Source of the DNA: Rhodobacter ferrooxidans
GTDB taxonomy: Bacteria > Pseudomonadota > Alphaproteobacteria > Rhodobacterales > Rhodobacteraceae
DNA: 34,186 bases
NCBI RefSeq assembly: GCF_000176015.1
Contig: NZ_ACYY01000031.1
Span: forward strand, 1 to 34,186
Direction of reading: 5' to 3'
Positions 1 through 7,673 of this stretch are shown piece by piece. Position numbers and translations under genes: made by a program. The notes under the pieces were generated by a model. The model saw only the letters and a list, made by a program, of their open reading frames with translations, searched no databases and was not told the DNA's origin. The stretch's first letter is position 1, and every line of letters starts with the position of its first letter.

Positions 1-2496
1 GGCGGGGCGGCGGCGGGCGGGGCGGCGGGGGGCGACCGGGCGCAGCGTATGGGCAAGCTCGATCCCGGCCTCGGCAAAGCGCTGCACCACGGCGTGATTG
101 ATTTCCGAGCGGACATTCATCGAGAAATTCACGTCGCGCAGGATCAGCCGCATCTCGAAGGTGATGCCGTCCATCGAAAACCCCATCAGCGCCACCACCG
201 GCGGCGGGTTCAGGATGGCCAGCGGCTGCGCCTCGGCGATCTGGCGCAGGATCGTCTCGACCTTGCGGGTGTCGCTGCCATGCACCACCGTCACCGGCAC
301 GATCAGCCGGCCGGTCAGGTTGAAGCGGGTCCAGTTGGTCACCCGCTGCGTCACCAGATCGGCGTTGGGCACGATCACGTCGGACCGATCAAAGGTCTGG
401 ATCCGGGTCGAGCGCACCGAGATTGCCCGCACCGTGCCGGAAACGTTGCCGACCTCGATCCAGTCGCCTTCGGACACCGGCCGTTCGATCAGCAGGATGA
501 TGCCGGAAACGAAGTTCGACACGATGTTCTGCAGGCCGAAACCGATGCCCAGCGACAGCGCACCGGCGACGATGGCAAGGCCGGAAAGGTCGATGCCGAC
601 GGCGTTGATCGACAGCAGGGCGGCCAGGAAGATGCCGGTATAGCCGACGCCTGCGACGATGGCGTTCTGGCCGCCCTGATCCAGGCTGGTTTTCGGCAGG
701 ATGGTGGATTTCAGCGCGCCCTGAAACAGCCGGGTCAGGGTGTAGCCGATGCCGAACAGCACCAGGAAATACAGGAAATCGGTGGGCGAGACCTTGGTTT
801 CGCCCATCTGGAAGCCTTCGCGGAACCGGCTCCAGAGTTCGGTGATGTCGGCGGGGCGCGCGCCCCAGATCAGCGCGAACAGCGGCAGGGTGCAGAGGCT
901 GAGGGCAAAGCCCACCAGCACCGGCACCAGCCCCTGCTGCGCCTGTTCCTCGCTGCGGATCAGCAGGCCGTAAACGTCGCCGACCAGTTGTTGCAGGATG
1001 AACAAAAGGCCAAGCAGGCCCAGCGACACCGCCGCAGGCAGCACCATGGCCGCCGCCGCCGCGATATAGCCGACCGCCGCCAGCAGCGGGCCGACCACGC
1101 CGATCACCACGGCGCCACGCCACAGCAAGCCGATCAGCCGGTTGCGATAGCTGGGCACCTCGCCCGGGGCGGTGTCGGCGGCGACATGGCGGCGCAACAG
1201 CAGGCCCATCCGCACCAGAAGCAGCCCCGCCACCACCAGCAGCGGGAACACCAAGAGCGCCGTGCCCGCCTCTCCCGCCACCTGCGGGTCGATGGCTTCC
1301 TGCCGCAGCAGGTTCAGCCCCAGCAGAACCCCCAGCAGGAAGGTGTGAAACCGCCCCTCGGCCCGGCTTTCCGGCGAAAGGTTCAGCGGCCCCTGCACGC
1401 CCGGGCCATGCGGAAACACCCGCCCGCCCAGCCAGATCGCCACGAAGATCACCCCGCCGATCAGCGGCAGCGTCTGGGCGATGCCGGTCCAGGTCTGGCC
1501 CAGCATGCCACTGCGCAGCAGCGCCTGCGACAGCGCCACCACCCCCGCCGTTGGCACCACGATCTGCCCCAGCGAGGCCAGCAGCGCCCAGACCCGGCGG
1601 CCGCGGGCGCTGGCCTTTTCCTGCAGCCGTTGCGCCAGCTTGTCGATCCAGCGCCGCCCGCGCCAGATCAGCGCCACCGCGAACACCAGAAGCGCCAGCA
1701 CCAGCGGCAGGTTGTCCTTCAGCGCCACTTGCGCCGAGGGGTTGGTCCAGGCCTTCTGCAACTCCAGCCACAGGTTCAGCGCGGTTTTCGACAGCCCCCC
1801 CAGCGCCACCGGCCAGTTGGCGGGGTTGATCGGCGCGGGCCACAGCCGCAGCAACTCGTCCGCCTGGCGTTCGCGCAGCACCCGGTCGATCTCGCCGATC
1901 AGACCATCGGCGCGGCGGTAGGCTTCGTCGGCGGCGATGGCCGGGGCTTGCAGCCGCACCAACTGGTCGGTCAGCTTCTTGCGGCGTTCAGCGATCTCTG
2001 GCGCCTCGGCCACACCATCGGCGGGCAAGGCGCCCAGCGCGGTGATCTGGGTGCGCAGCGTGGCGATGCGGGCCGAGTTGGTGTTCTGCGCCACCAGCAG
2101 CGCCGAGCGCCAATCCACCAGTTGCGTGCGCAACAGGTTCAGCCCGTTGTTCGAGGTGGTGCGGTCTTCGGTGGCGGTTTCGGCGCGGGTGGCCAGCTTT
2201 TCCCAGGCGGCATAGTCCGGCCCGCTGTTTTCCGGCGGCAGGATCGAGATCGACTTGCCACCCTTTCCGGCCGGTTTCGGCGGGGTCTGGCCCTTGACCG
2301 GGCCGGTGGGCGCGGGGGTGGTTTCGGTGCCGGGGCCGGTCTCGGTGCCAGTGCCTGCGGTGGGCGGGGTGACGACGATGCCGCCCGATGGATCGGCGGT
2401 CTGCGCCTGCACCCCCCCTGCCCCGAGGGACAGCGCCAGCAGCAGCACTCTCAGTGCCGAAACCAGACCGCAAAGGGGAAAGCCCGCCCGCCTCAT
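1..2496 (-). CDS. DUF3772/MscS-type mechanosensitive ion channel (3' end off window)
   Basis: This frame is open from the ATG at 2496 to the window edge (832 codons), so the C-terminus is missing. The protein is probably an inner-membrane mechanosensitive channel releasing solutes on hypo-osmotic shock. Residues 1-32 form a signal peptide ending in VQAQT. A Pro/Thr/Gly-rich linker and a helical DUF3772-like periplasmic region follow (about 90-220), then a run of membrane helices (about 240-620). The MscS core begins near residue 645 with LGIGFGLQNIVSNFVSG, then IERPVSEGDWIEV and VPNADLVTQRVTNW, the conserved pore-helix and beta-domain signatures. The length fits large MscK/DUF3772 channels rather than minimal MscS. 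The last visible residues are Pro/Arg-rich, from a GGCGGG-rich stretch. The start overlaps the cysteine synthase stop by ATGA, implying translational coupling. The family call is secure; the gating stimulus is inferred. Confidence 0.9.
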   Translation of the reverse strand, partial: MRRAGFPLCGLVSALRVLLLALSLGAGGVQAQTADPSGGIVVTPPTAGTGTETGPGTETTPAPTGPVKGQTPPKPAGKGGKSISILPPENSGPDYAAWEKLATRAETATEDRTTSNNGLNLLRTQLVDWRSALLVAQNTNSARIATLRTQITALGALPADGVAEAPEIAERRKKLTDQLVRLQAPAIAADEAYRRADGLIGEIDRVLRERQADELLRLWPAPINPANWPVALGGLSKTALNLWLELQKAWTNPSAQVALKDNLPLVLALLVFAVALIWRGRRWIDKLAQRLQEKASARGRRVWALLASLGQIVVPTAGVVALSQALLRSGMLGQTWTGIAQTLPLIGGVIFVAIWLGGRVFPHGPGVQGPLNLSPESRAEGRFHTFLLGVLLGLNLLRQEAIDPQVAGEAGTALLVFPLLVVAGLLLVRMGLLLRRHVAADTAPGEVPSYRNRLIGLLWRGAVVIGVVGPLLAAVGYIAAAAAMVLPAAVSLGLLGLLFILQQLVGDVYGLLIRSEEQAQQGLVPVLVGFALSLCTLPLFALIWGARPADITELWSRFREGFQMGETKVSPTDFLYFLVLFGIGYTLTRLFQGALKSTILPKTSLDQGGQNAIVAGVGYTGIFLAALLSINAVGIDLSGLAIVAGALSLGIGFGLQNIVSNFVSGIILLIERPVSEGDWIEVGNVSGTVRAISVRSTRIQTFDRSDVIVPNADLVTQRVTNWTRFNLTGRLIVPVTVVHGSDTRKVETILRQIAEAQPLAILNPPPVVALMGFSMDGITFEMRLILRDVNFSMNVRSEINHAVVQRFAEAGIELAHTLRPVAPRRPARRRPA

Positions 2497-3527
2497 GCGT
2501 CCTGATACACCGCCGGAATCGTGCGCGGCGCGCGGTCAAGCCATTGCGGCACCGGCAGGCCTTTTTCCTTCAGGAACACCGGGTTATAAAGCTTGGATTG
2601 ATAGCGGCTGCCGTAATCGCACAGGATGGTGACGATGGTGTGGCCCGGCCCCAGATCGCGCGCCATGCGGATGGCACCGGCGATGTTGATGCCGGTCGAT
2701 CCGCCCATGCACAGGCCCTCATGCTCCAGCAGGTCGAACACGATCGGCAGGGCTTCGGCATCGGGGATGCGATAGCTGAAGTCGGGCTTGAAGCCTTCGA
2801 GGTTGGCGGTGATCCGGCCCTGACCGATGCCCTCGGTGATCGACGACCCCGGAGCCTCCAGCTTGCCGGTGGTGTAAAAACTGTGCAGCGCCGCACCTTC
2901 CGGGTCGGCAAGGCCGATCTTGACGCCCTTGGGCTGCAACGCCAGCGCCATCCCCGCCAGCGTGCCACCGGTGCCCGCGGCGCAGATGAAGCCGTTCACG
3001 CGGCCCTCGGTCTGCGCCCAGACCTCCGGCCCGGTGGTTTCCACATGCGCCTGCCGGTTGGCCACATTGTCGAACTGGTTGGCCCAGACGGCGCCATTGG
3101 GTTCGGTCTGCGCCAGCGCCTCGGCCAGACGGCGCGAGTAATGCACATAGTTGTTGGGGTTGCGGTAGGGGGCTGCCGGCACCTGCACCAGCTCGGCGCC
3201 GGCCAGCCGCAGCATGTCCTTCTTTTCCTGGCTTTGGGTTTCCGGGATCACGATCACCGTGCGGAACCCCATCGAGGCACCGACCAGTGCCAGACCAATG
3301 CCGGTATTGCCCGCCGTGCCCTCGACAATGGTGCCGCCGGGCCGCAGAGCGCCGCGCGCCACCGCATCGCGGATGATGTAAAGGGCGGCGCGGTCCTTGA
3401 CCGACTGGCCGGGGTTCAGAAACTCGGCCTTGCCCAGAATCTCGCACCCCGTCAGGGCGCTGGCCTGGTTCAGCCGGATCAGCGGCGTGTTGCCAATGGA
3501 TTGGGCCAGATCGCGGTATATGCGCAT
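2493..3527 (-). CDS. cysK: Cysteine synthase (O-acetylserine sulfhydrylase)
   Basis: A PLP enzyme of 344 residues making cysteine from O-acetylserine and sulfide in the cytoplasm. IGNTPLIRLN opens the fold at residue 11. The PLP lysine is K44 in NPGQSVKDRAA, and a glycine-rich phosphate loop reads AAGTGGTLAG. The substrate-binding loop reads TAGNTG (71-76), where the classical OASS loop is TSGNTG. With GQ in place of GG before SVKDR, this marks a divergent alphaproteobacterial branch. The ATG at 3527 has AGGA about seven bases upstream. Its TGA overlaps the ATG of the downstream MscS gene, an unexpected pairing. A cystathionine beta-synthase-like or other beta-replacement role cannot be excluded from sequence, but no CBS or heme domain is present. 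Confidence 0.88.
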   Translation of the reverse strand: MRIYRDLAQSIGNTPLIRLNQASALTGCEILGKAEFLNPGQSVKDRAALYIIRDAVARGALRPGGTIVEGTAGNTGIGLALVGASMGFRTVIVIPETQSQEKKDMLRLAGAELVQVPAAPYRNPNNYVHYSRRLAEALAQTEPNGAVWANQFDNVANRQAHVETTGPEVWAQTEGRVNGFICAAGTGGTLAGMALALQPKGVKIGLADPEGAALHSFYTTGKLEAPGSSITEGIGQGRITANLEGFKPDFSYRIPDAEALPIVFDLLEHEGLCMGGSTGINIAGAIRMARDLGPGHTIVTILCDYGSRYQSKLYNPVFLKEKGLPVPQWLDRAPRTIPAVYQDA

Positions 3528-3568
3528 GGGGTGGTCCTTCCTGCTGTTCGTCCAGCAATAGGGGGGCT

Positions 3569-3650
3569 GCGGGCGGAACTCAAGAACTCCGCCCGCGGTT
3601 TTGCCCCGCCCCGGGCCACAACCGGCATTTTGCCGCCCGAAACGCCGGTT
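3569..3650 (-). terminator. Tandem hairpins after the copper chaperone gene
   Basis: Two inverted repeats lie directly downstream of the PCuAC stop. AACCGGC (3620-3626) pairs with GCCGGTT (3644-3650), which touches the stop codon. GCGGGCGGA (3569-3577) pairs with TCCGCCCGC (3588-3596), a perfect 9-bp stem. No clear U-tract follows on the minus strand, so termination is inferred from stem strength and position. Confidence 0.55.
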
Positions 3651-4102
3651 CAGTCGCCCATCGCCCCCGGCGCATCGACAACAAATTCCACCTCGACCCG
3701 GCCCTGATGCTCGAAAACCAGCGTGCCGGGCAGCTCGTCGCCCACCGCCAGCGCGCGGGTCAGGCCCATCAGCATCACATGCAACCCGCCCGGTTCCAGT
3801 GCCACCGAGCTGCCCGGCGGCAGATCGACCGCCTCCAGCGGTCCCATGCTGGCCACGCCATTGGCATCGACCACGGTGCCGCTCAGGGCGGCCGAGGCAA
3901 AGCCGACCTCGACGCCCAGCAACCGCTCGGCCGTCGGGCCGGTGTTCAGAATGTCCATGTAGGCCGCCGCCGATTGCGCCCCTTCGGCGGGGGCGGCGAT
4001 ATGGGCGTGGATGATCTGCAAGGCGCCGACATTGGTCTGATGCGCCTCGGCGGCGGCGGCAAAGGCCAGCGCGGTCAGCAGGGCAAGGGTTTTCTTCATC
4101 AT
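3650..4102 (-). CDS. Periplasmic copper(I) chaperone, PCu(A)C family
   Basis: A 150-residue secreted protein likely to carry Cu(I) in the periplasm, for example toward cytochrome oxidase CuA or Cu detoxification. The signal peptide is MMKKTLALLTALAFAAAAEA, with mature protein starting near H21. The PCuAC fold is recognisable from AAYMDILN, RLLGVEV, DLPPGSSVALEPGG and the C-terminal LHVMLMGL. M86 and H108-x-M110 keep the M-X21-HXM part of the usual H-X10-M-X21-HXM site. The position of the first His is G75, so one classical ligand seems missing; H21, H32 and H34 near the N-terminus might compensate. Start: ATG at 4102 or 4099, with CCGGAG just upstream. It lies downstream of a DUF2946-like ORF on the same strand behind a structured leader, resembling the CutF/CutG arrangement of Rhodobacter. 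Confidence 0.87.
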   Translation of the reverse strand: MMKKTLALLTALAFAAAAEAHQTNVGALQIIHAHIAAPAEGAQSAAAYMDILNTGPTAERLLGVEVGFASAALSGTVVDANGVASMGPLEAVDLPPGSSVALEPGGLHVMLMGLTRALAVGDELPGTLVFEHQGRVEVEFVVDAPGAMGD

Positions 4103-4379
4103 GAAATCTCCGGTTTCAGGGGAAAGTGAAGTCGGTGCGGGAAAGAGAAAAGGCCCCCCCGGCTGGCAAAAGCCATCACCGGAGGGGCAAGTGCGACCCT
4201 GCCCCCGGGACCGAGGGGGATCGTTTGAAGGGCAGGCAAGGGACGCACTCCGCACCTGCCCCCAAATGGGGGTGCCATGGGCCAAACAACCCAAGGCGAC
4301 GCGCCATACTAACCCGAAGAACGGGCAACAAGGCACAGATATCAAAGGTAAATCACAGATAGGCCCGCAGACTGCGGCC
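4103..4379 (-). promoter_or_regulatory. Structured mRNA leader between DUF2946-like ORF and PCuAC gene
   Basis: This is 277 bases with no convincing gene, rich in strong hairpins in the direction of the chaperone gene. From 5' to 3' on the minus strand these are a stem at 4361-4380, a perfect CCCCC-ATTT-GGGGG hairpin at 4259-4272 with a GCA/TGC base (4252-4275), and an alternative stem pairing 4200-4205 with 4184-4189. Last is a terminator-like stem at 4154-4187 followed by a T-rich tract. This reads like an attenuation region controlling the chaperone; the mechanism is inferred. I looked for a cobalamin riboswitch and saw no convincing conserved boxes. Confidence 0.5.
4141..4187 (-). terminator. 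Intrinsic terminator-like hairpin inside the PCuAC leader
   Basis: On the minus strand CCCCTCCGG (4187-4179) pairs over nine positions, one of them a G-T wobble, with CCGGGGGGG (4162-4154). The inner part contains GGC-TTTT-GCC. The stem is followed by CCTTTTCTCTTTC, a U-rich tract. It ends about 40 bases before the chaperone ATG, so it would stop transcription before the gene unless it is disrupted. Its 5' arm (4179-4187) can pair instead with 4200-4209. Confidence 0.6.
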
Positions 4380-4380
4380 T
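4361..4380 (-). terminator. Hairpin at the 3' end of the DUF2946-like ORF
   Basis: AGGCCGCAG and CTGCGGGCCT (minus strand) form a nine-pair stem with one bulged G. The stem begins at the last base of the TAA stop. It has no strong U-tract, so it could be a pause, an RNA-stability element or a leader stem rather than a true terminator. Confidence 0.4.
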
Positions 4381-4760
4381 TAGGCGCGCGGTGGCGCGCG
4401 CACCGGGTGGGCGGCGTCTCGGGCCCGCCATACCGGGGTTGCCACGGTGGTCAGCGCCACCACGAGGGTAAAGGTCAGCCCCAGACCCAGGTCAGCCCCG
4501 CCCAAGCCGGGCAGCACCGCTGCACCGACCAGGTGGCAGGCCGGGCAATCGCCAAAAGCCACCGCAGTGCCGTCGCTGTCGGTGGGATCGCACAGGTCGG
4601 CAAGCGGCTCGCCCCAGAACAGGGCGTGCGAGGCGCGGGCGATATCGTCGGGGGATGGCAGGGCGCGATGCGCAAACCCGGTCGCCGCGGTGGCGATCAG
4701 CAGCACAAGCGTCAGGGCCAGACCGGCCAGATGCGAACGCGAAACCCGGATCATGTCCAT
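4380..4760 (-). CDS. DUF2946-like small protein, probable copper-sensing uORF
   Basis: A 126-residue protein with an N-terminal hydrophobic helix (about 11-30) that could be a signal or anchor, a short loop, a CPAC motif at residues 72-75, another hydrophobic stretch (about 86-108) and a C-terminal RAPPRA. The combination of a CXXC motif and a terminal RAPP/RGPP sequence is typical of DUF2946 proteins. Some of these (CruR of Bordetella, CutF of Rhodobacter as I recall them) act as Cu-responsive upstream ORFs whose nascent chain controls downstream genes. Here the downstream gene on the same strand is a PCuAC chaperone, behind a hairpin-rich leader. Start: ATG at 4760, or the ATG at 4754. The family assignment rests on these motifs and on context; a conventional membrane-protein role remains possible. 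Confidence 0.65.
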   Translation of the reverse strand: MDMIRVSRSHLAGLALTLVLLIATAATGFAHRALPSPDDIARASHALFWGEPLADLCDPTDSDGTAVAFGDCPACHLVGAAVLPGLGGADLGLGLTFTLVVALTTVATPVWRARDAAHPVRAPPRA

Positions 4761-4897
4761 TTCTTAACATGAACATCGGTGTTTGCAAGCATGGCGGCAG
4801 CGTGGCTTCCCGTCTCCGCGCACACCTGCAAGACGTTCGCACTTCGGTATTTGCGGCGACGGGGGTAGCCTGCGGCCGGATCAAGGGGGCAGGCAAC

Positions 4898-6859
4898 ATG
4901 GAGTTGGTGCGCGATCAGGACCGGCTGATGCTGCAACTCAGCGGGCTTGCGGTGCTGGGTCTGGCGCTGGCCACGCTGGCGGCTTTTGCTGTGCCGCAGG
5001 TGATCGGGCCGCAGGTGTTCGGGCCGCAGGTGTTTGGGCCAAAGCTGATCGGGCCGCAGTTGATCGGACCGATCGGGCTGGGGCTGGTCTATCTGGCCGG
5101 TGGCCTGCCTGCTGCCGCACGGGCGCTGCGCGATCTGTGGCGCGACCACATCCTGAGCATCGACCTCCTGATGGTGGTGGCCGCCGTTGCCGCGGCCTCG
5201 GTCGGCGCGGCGCTGGAAGGCGCCGTGCTGCTGACGCTGTTCAGCCTGGCCTCGACGCTGGAGCATCGCGCCATGGGCAAGGCCCGCCGCGCGGTCGAGG
5301 CGCTGATGGCGCTGCGCCCCGATACCGCCTTGCGGCTGGATGGTGCCGCGGGCGTGACCGAGGTCGCGGTGGCAGAGCTGGTTGTGGGCGATGTGGTGAT
5401 CGTGCGCCCGGGCGCGCGGATGCCGGTCGATGGGGTGATTGCCTTGGGCCAAGGCGCCATCGACGAGGCCACCATCACCGGCGAGTCGATGCCGGTGCAC
5501 AAGGGCCCCGGCGCCAAGGTGTTCGAGGCCACGGTGAACATGCACGGCGTGTTGCAGGTCACCGTCACCAAGGCCGCTGCCGAAAGCACGGTGGCGCGGA
5601 TGATCGCGCTGGTCACCGAAGCGCAAGCCGCCAAGGCACCATCGGAACGCTTCAGCGCCTGGTTTGGCCAGCGCTACACCGTGGCGGTGCTGCTGGGGGC
5701 GGTTCTGGCGCTGCTGGGGTTTCTGTGGTTCGACCACGACCTCGACGCAGCGCTTTACCATGCCGCCACCCTGCTGGTGGCCGCCAGCCCCTGCGCCGTG
5801 GTGATCTCGGTGCCGGCGGCGATCCTGTCGGCGCTGTCGGCGGCGGCACACGGCGGTGTGCTGTTCAAGGGTGGTGCTGCGCTGGAGACCCTGGCGGCAG
5901 TGCAGAGCTTTGCCTTCGACAAGACCGGCACCCTGACCACCGGGCGGCCGGAAGTGACGGAAATCGTGGCGGAAAGCGGTGACGAGGCCGGGTTTCTGGC
6001 GCTGCTGGCGGGGCTGGAGGCCCATTCCGAACACCCGATTGCCGATGCGATCCGCCGGGCGGCGCTGGCGCGCGGCCTGGCCCCGACCCCGACCCATGGC
6101 GTCAGCGCCATTCCCGCCGAAGGCCTGATCGGCCAGGATGCGCTGGGGCCGCTGTGGGCCGGCAATCCGCGTCTGGCTGCCCGCATGGGGGCTGATATCG
6201 ACACCCCTGCCCTGCGGGCGCTGGCCTCGGGGGCGGAAACGCTGGTGTTCATGGGGCGTGCAGATCGGTTGATCGGCGGGCTGACCGTGGCCGACCTGCC
6301 CCGCGCCACTGCGGCCGCGGGCATTGCAGCGCTGCGGCGTGCCGGGATCGGCCGGATCGTGATGCTGACCGGCGACCGCCGCCCGGTGGCGCTGCACATC
6401 GCCGCCGAACTGGGGCTTGGCCCCGACGAAGTGCAGGCCGATCTGCTGCCCGAAGGCAAGGTCCGGCTGGTGGCCGAGATGGCCGCCGCCGGCCGGGTGG
6501 CTTTCGTCGGGGATGGGGTGAACGATGCCGCAGCCCTGGCCCGCGCCGATGTCGGCATCGCCATGGGGGCTGCGGGCAGCGAAGTGGCCCTGCAAGCCGC
6601 CGACGTGGCGCTGTTGTCCGAGGATATGGGGCGTCTGGCAGCGGCACACCGCCTGGCCCGCCACACCGCCCGGATCATCAAGCAGAACCTGATCTTTGCC
6701 ATCGGCATGATGGCGGTTCTGGTGGTGGGGGGGCTGTTCTTCGCCCTGCCCTTGCCACTGGCGGTGATCGGCCACGAGGGCGGCACACTGCTGGTGGTGC
6801 TGAACGGCCTGCGCCTGCTGTCCGACCCGATCCGCGCTGATCGGCGGCAACCAGGCTGA
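4898..6859 (+). CDS. P1B-4-type heavy-metal exporting ATPase (CoaT/CtpD-like)
   Basis: A 653-residue ATP-driven metal exporter in the inner membrane. It has the TGES actuator motif (194-197), a membrane metal site SPC (297-299), the phosphorylation motif DKTGTLT (D341), the HP nucleotide motif (H379-P380), GDGVND (538-543) and HEGGT (626-630) in the last transmembrane region. SPC plus HEGGT and the absence of an N-terminal HMA or Cys-rich metal domain define the P1B-4 group, whose reported substrates include Co, Zn, Cd, Ni and Fe; the substrate here is unknown. I place the start at ATG 4898 because AAGGGGG lies eight bases before it. The frame is open further upstream, but that part looks non-coding. 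A tandem pentapeptide repeat occupies residues 33-57. It diverges from the DUF2946-like ORF across about 137 bases. Confidence 0.92.
   Translation: MELVRDQDRLMLQLSGLAVLGLALATLAAFAVPQVIGPQVFGPQVFGPKLIGPQLIGPIGLGLVYLAGGLPAAARALRDLWRDHILSIDLLMVVAAVAAASVGAALEGAVLLTLFSLASTLEHRAMGKARRAVEALMALRPDTALRLDGAAGVTEVAVAELVVGDVVIVRPGARMPVDGVIALGQGAIDEATITGESMPVHKGPGAKVFEATVNMHGVLQVTVTKAAAESTVARMIALVTEAQAAKAPSERFSAWFGQRYTVAVLLGAVLALLGFLWFDHDLDAALYHAATLLVAASPCAVVISVPAAILSALSAAAHGGVLFKGGAALETLAAVQSFAFDKTGTLTTGRPEVTEIVAESGDEAGFLALLAGLEAHSEHPIADAIRRAALARGLAPTPTHGVSAIPAEGLIGQDALGPLWAGNPRLAARMGADIDTPALRALASGAETLVFMGRADRLIGGLTVADLPRATAAAGIAALRRAGIGRIVMLTGDRRPVALHIAAELGLGPDEVQADLLPEGKVRLVAEMAAAGRVAFVGDGVNDAAALARADVGIAMGAAGSEVALQAADVALLSEDMGRLAAAHRLARHTARIIKQNLIFAIGMMAVLVVGGLFFALPLPLAVIGHEGGTLLVVLNGLRLLSDPIRADRRQPG
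4994..5068 (+). repeat. Five tandem 15-bp repeats in the metal ATPase gene
   Basis: Five in-frame copies of a 15-base unit (type CCGCAGGTGATCGGG) encode pentapeptides of the form P-Q/K-V/L-I/F-G at residues 33-57. A partial PIG follows. They sit between the first two predicted transmembrane helices. Copies 1-3 differ by only one or two bases and copies 4-5 have drifted, as expected for slippage-driven expansion. Confidence 0.9.
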
Positions 6860-6916
6860 TCGGCACATGCCGACACGAAAAACCCGCGATCTGCCAAGGC
6901 CGGGCAGCGCCCGGCC
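6860..6916. terminator. Bidirectional terminator between convergent genes
   Basis: The palindrome TCGGCA-CA-TGCCGA (6860-6873) directly follows the ATPase stop. A perfect GGCCGGGC / GCCCGGCC stem (6898-6905 with 6909-6916) sits just after the HNH stop. On the minus strand the second stem leads toward GGGTTTTTCG. Together they plausibly terminate both converging genes. Confidence 0.6.
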
Positions 6917-6917
6917 C

Positions 6918-7484
6918 TCAGGCCTCCAGCTCGCTGCCCCAGTAAAGATAGTCCATCCAGGTCTGGTGCAGTTCCGCCTTCGCCCCCGGCAAGCGCCTTG
7001 CGGCGGCGTCGATCTGGTGCGGCGTCGGCTGGAACGCCGGGCGCAACAGCCGCATCCCGGCCTCTTGCGGCGTCTTGTTGCCCTTGCGCAGGTTGTCGGC
7101 CCCACAGCAGGCGACGATATTGCTCCAGCAGGTCAAACCCTTGCGGCTTTTCGGCACGATATGGTCAAAGGTCAGATCCTTGGCGGCAAAGCGCCCGCCG
7201 CAATACTGGCAAGTGAATTCGTCGCGCAGAAACAGGTGATAGCGGGTGAACGCCACCGAGCGGCGCTTGCGATAGCGTTTCAGTGCCACCACCGCCGGCA
7301 CCTCGAACGCCCGGCTGCCGGAATGCACCAGCACATCGTCATAGGTTTTCAGCTGCACCACGCGGCTTTGAATCACCGCCACGAAAGCGTCCTGCCAGCT
7401 CCACACCGACAGCGGCGCCCAGCTTAACGGCTGCATGTCCGCATTCAGCACCAGCGTGCGCAGATTGCCGACCGGAACCGTCAT
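6918..7484 (-). CDS. HNH endonuclease family protein
   Basis: A 188-residue cytoplasmic protein. It opens with LRTLVLNADMQPLSWAPLSVW, typical of a widespread housekeeping HNH family. It contains CQYCG, then FDHIVPKSRKG (the beta-beta-alpha-metal catalytic His region), then SNIVACC and NLRKGNKTP, giving two CxxC-like zinc pairs and the final N/H positions. I chose ATG 7484 because GGGGGG lies a few bases upstream and homologues begin about ten residues before LVLNAD. An ATG at 7505 adds seven residues. Its biological role is unknown. It has no restriction or phage partners here, so it is not obviously a mobile-element nuclease. Confidence 0.85.
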   Translation of the reverse strand: MTVPVGNLRTLVLNADMQPLSWAPLSVWSWQDAFVAVIQSRVVQLKTYDDVLVHSGSRAFEVPAVVALKRYRKRRSVAFTRYHLFLRDEFTCQYCGGRFAAKDLTFDHIVPKSRKGLTCWSNIVACCGADNLRKGNKTPQEAGMRLLRPAFQPTPHQIDAAARRLPGAKAELHQTWMDYLYWGSELEA

Positions 7485-7673
7485 CTGGCCCCCCGCGGCA
7501 AACATCGGAAGCCGTCGCGGCGATAGCGCAGGGGCCGCGCCGTGGCGCTGTGCTGCAGATCAGACGTGGCCCTGGCGCCGTCCATTCCGTGCTGCCCCTT
7601 GTGCCCGACCCTCGGGCCTTGCGGTCGCGGAACAGGCGGGCTGTTCCGGTCGCATGAAACTATATCTGGCAGT

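Noticed and set aside
49-2505. Long plus-strand open frame (818 codons) opposite the mechanosensitive channel gene
   Set aside because: Codon-aligned antisense of the MscS gene. The product is low-complexity His/Gln/Arg-rich with no domain, while the minus strand shows clear channel motifs.
4103-4379. Cobalamin riboswitch in the structured leader of the PCuAC gene
   Set aside because: I looked for the conserved B12-box and flanking helices on the minus strand and saw none. The structure fits attenuation hairpins better.
4751-7105. Minus-strand open frame of 784 codons opposite the metal ATPase
   Set aside because: Antisense to all P-type ATPase signature motifs. It also crosses the intergenic terminator and the HNH 3' end.
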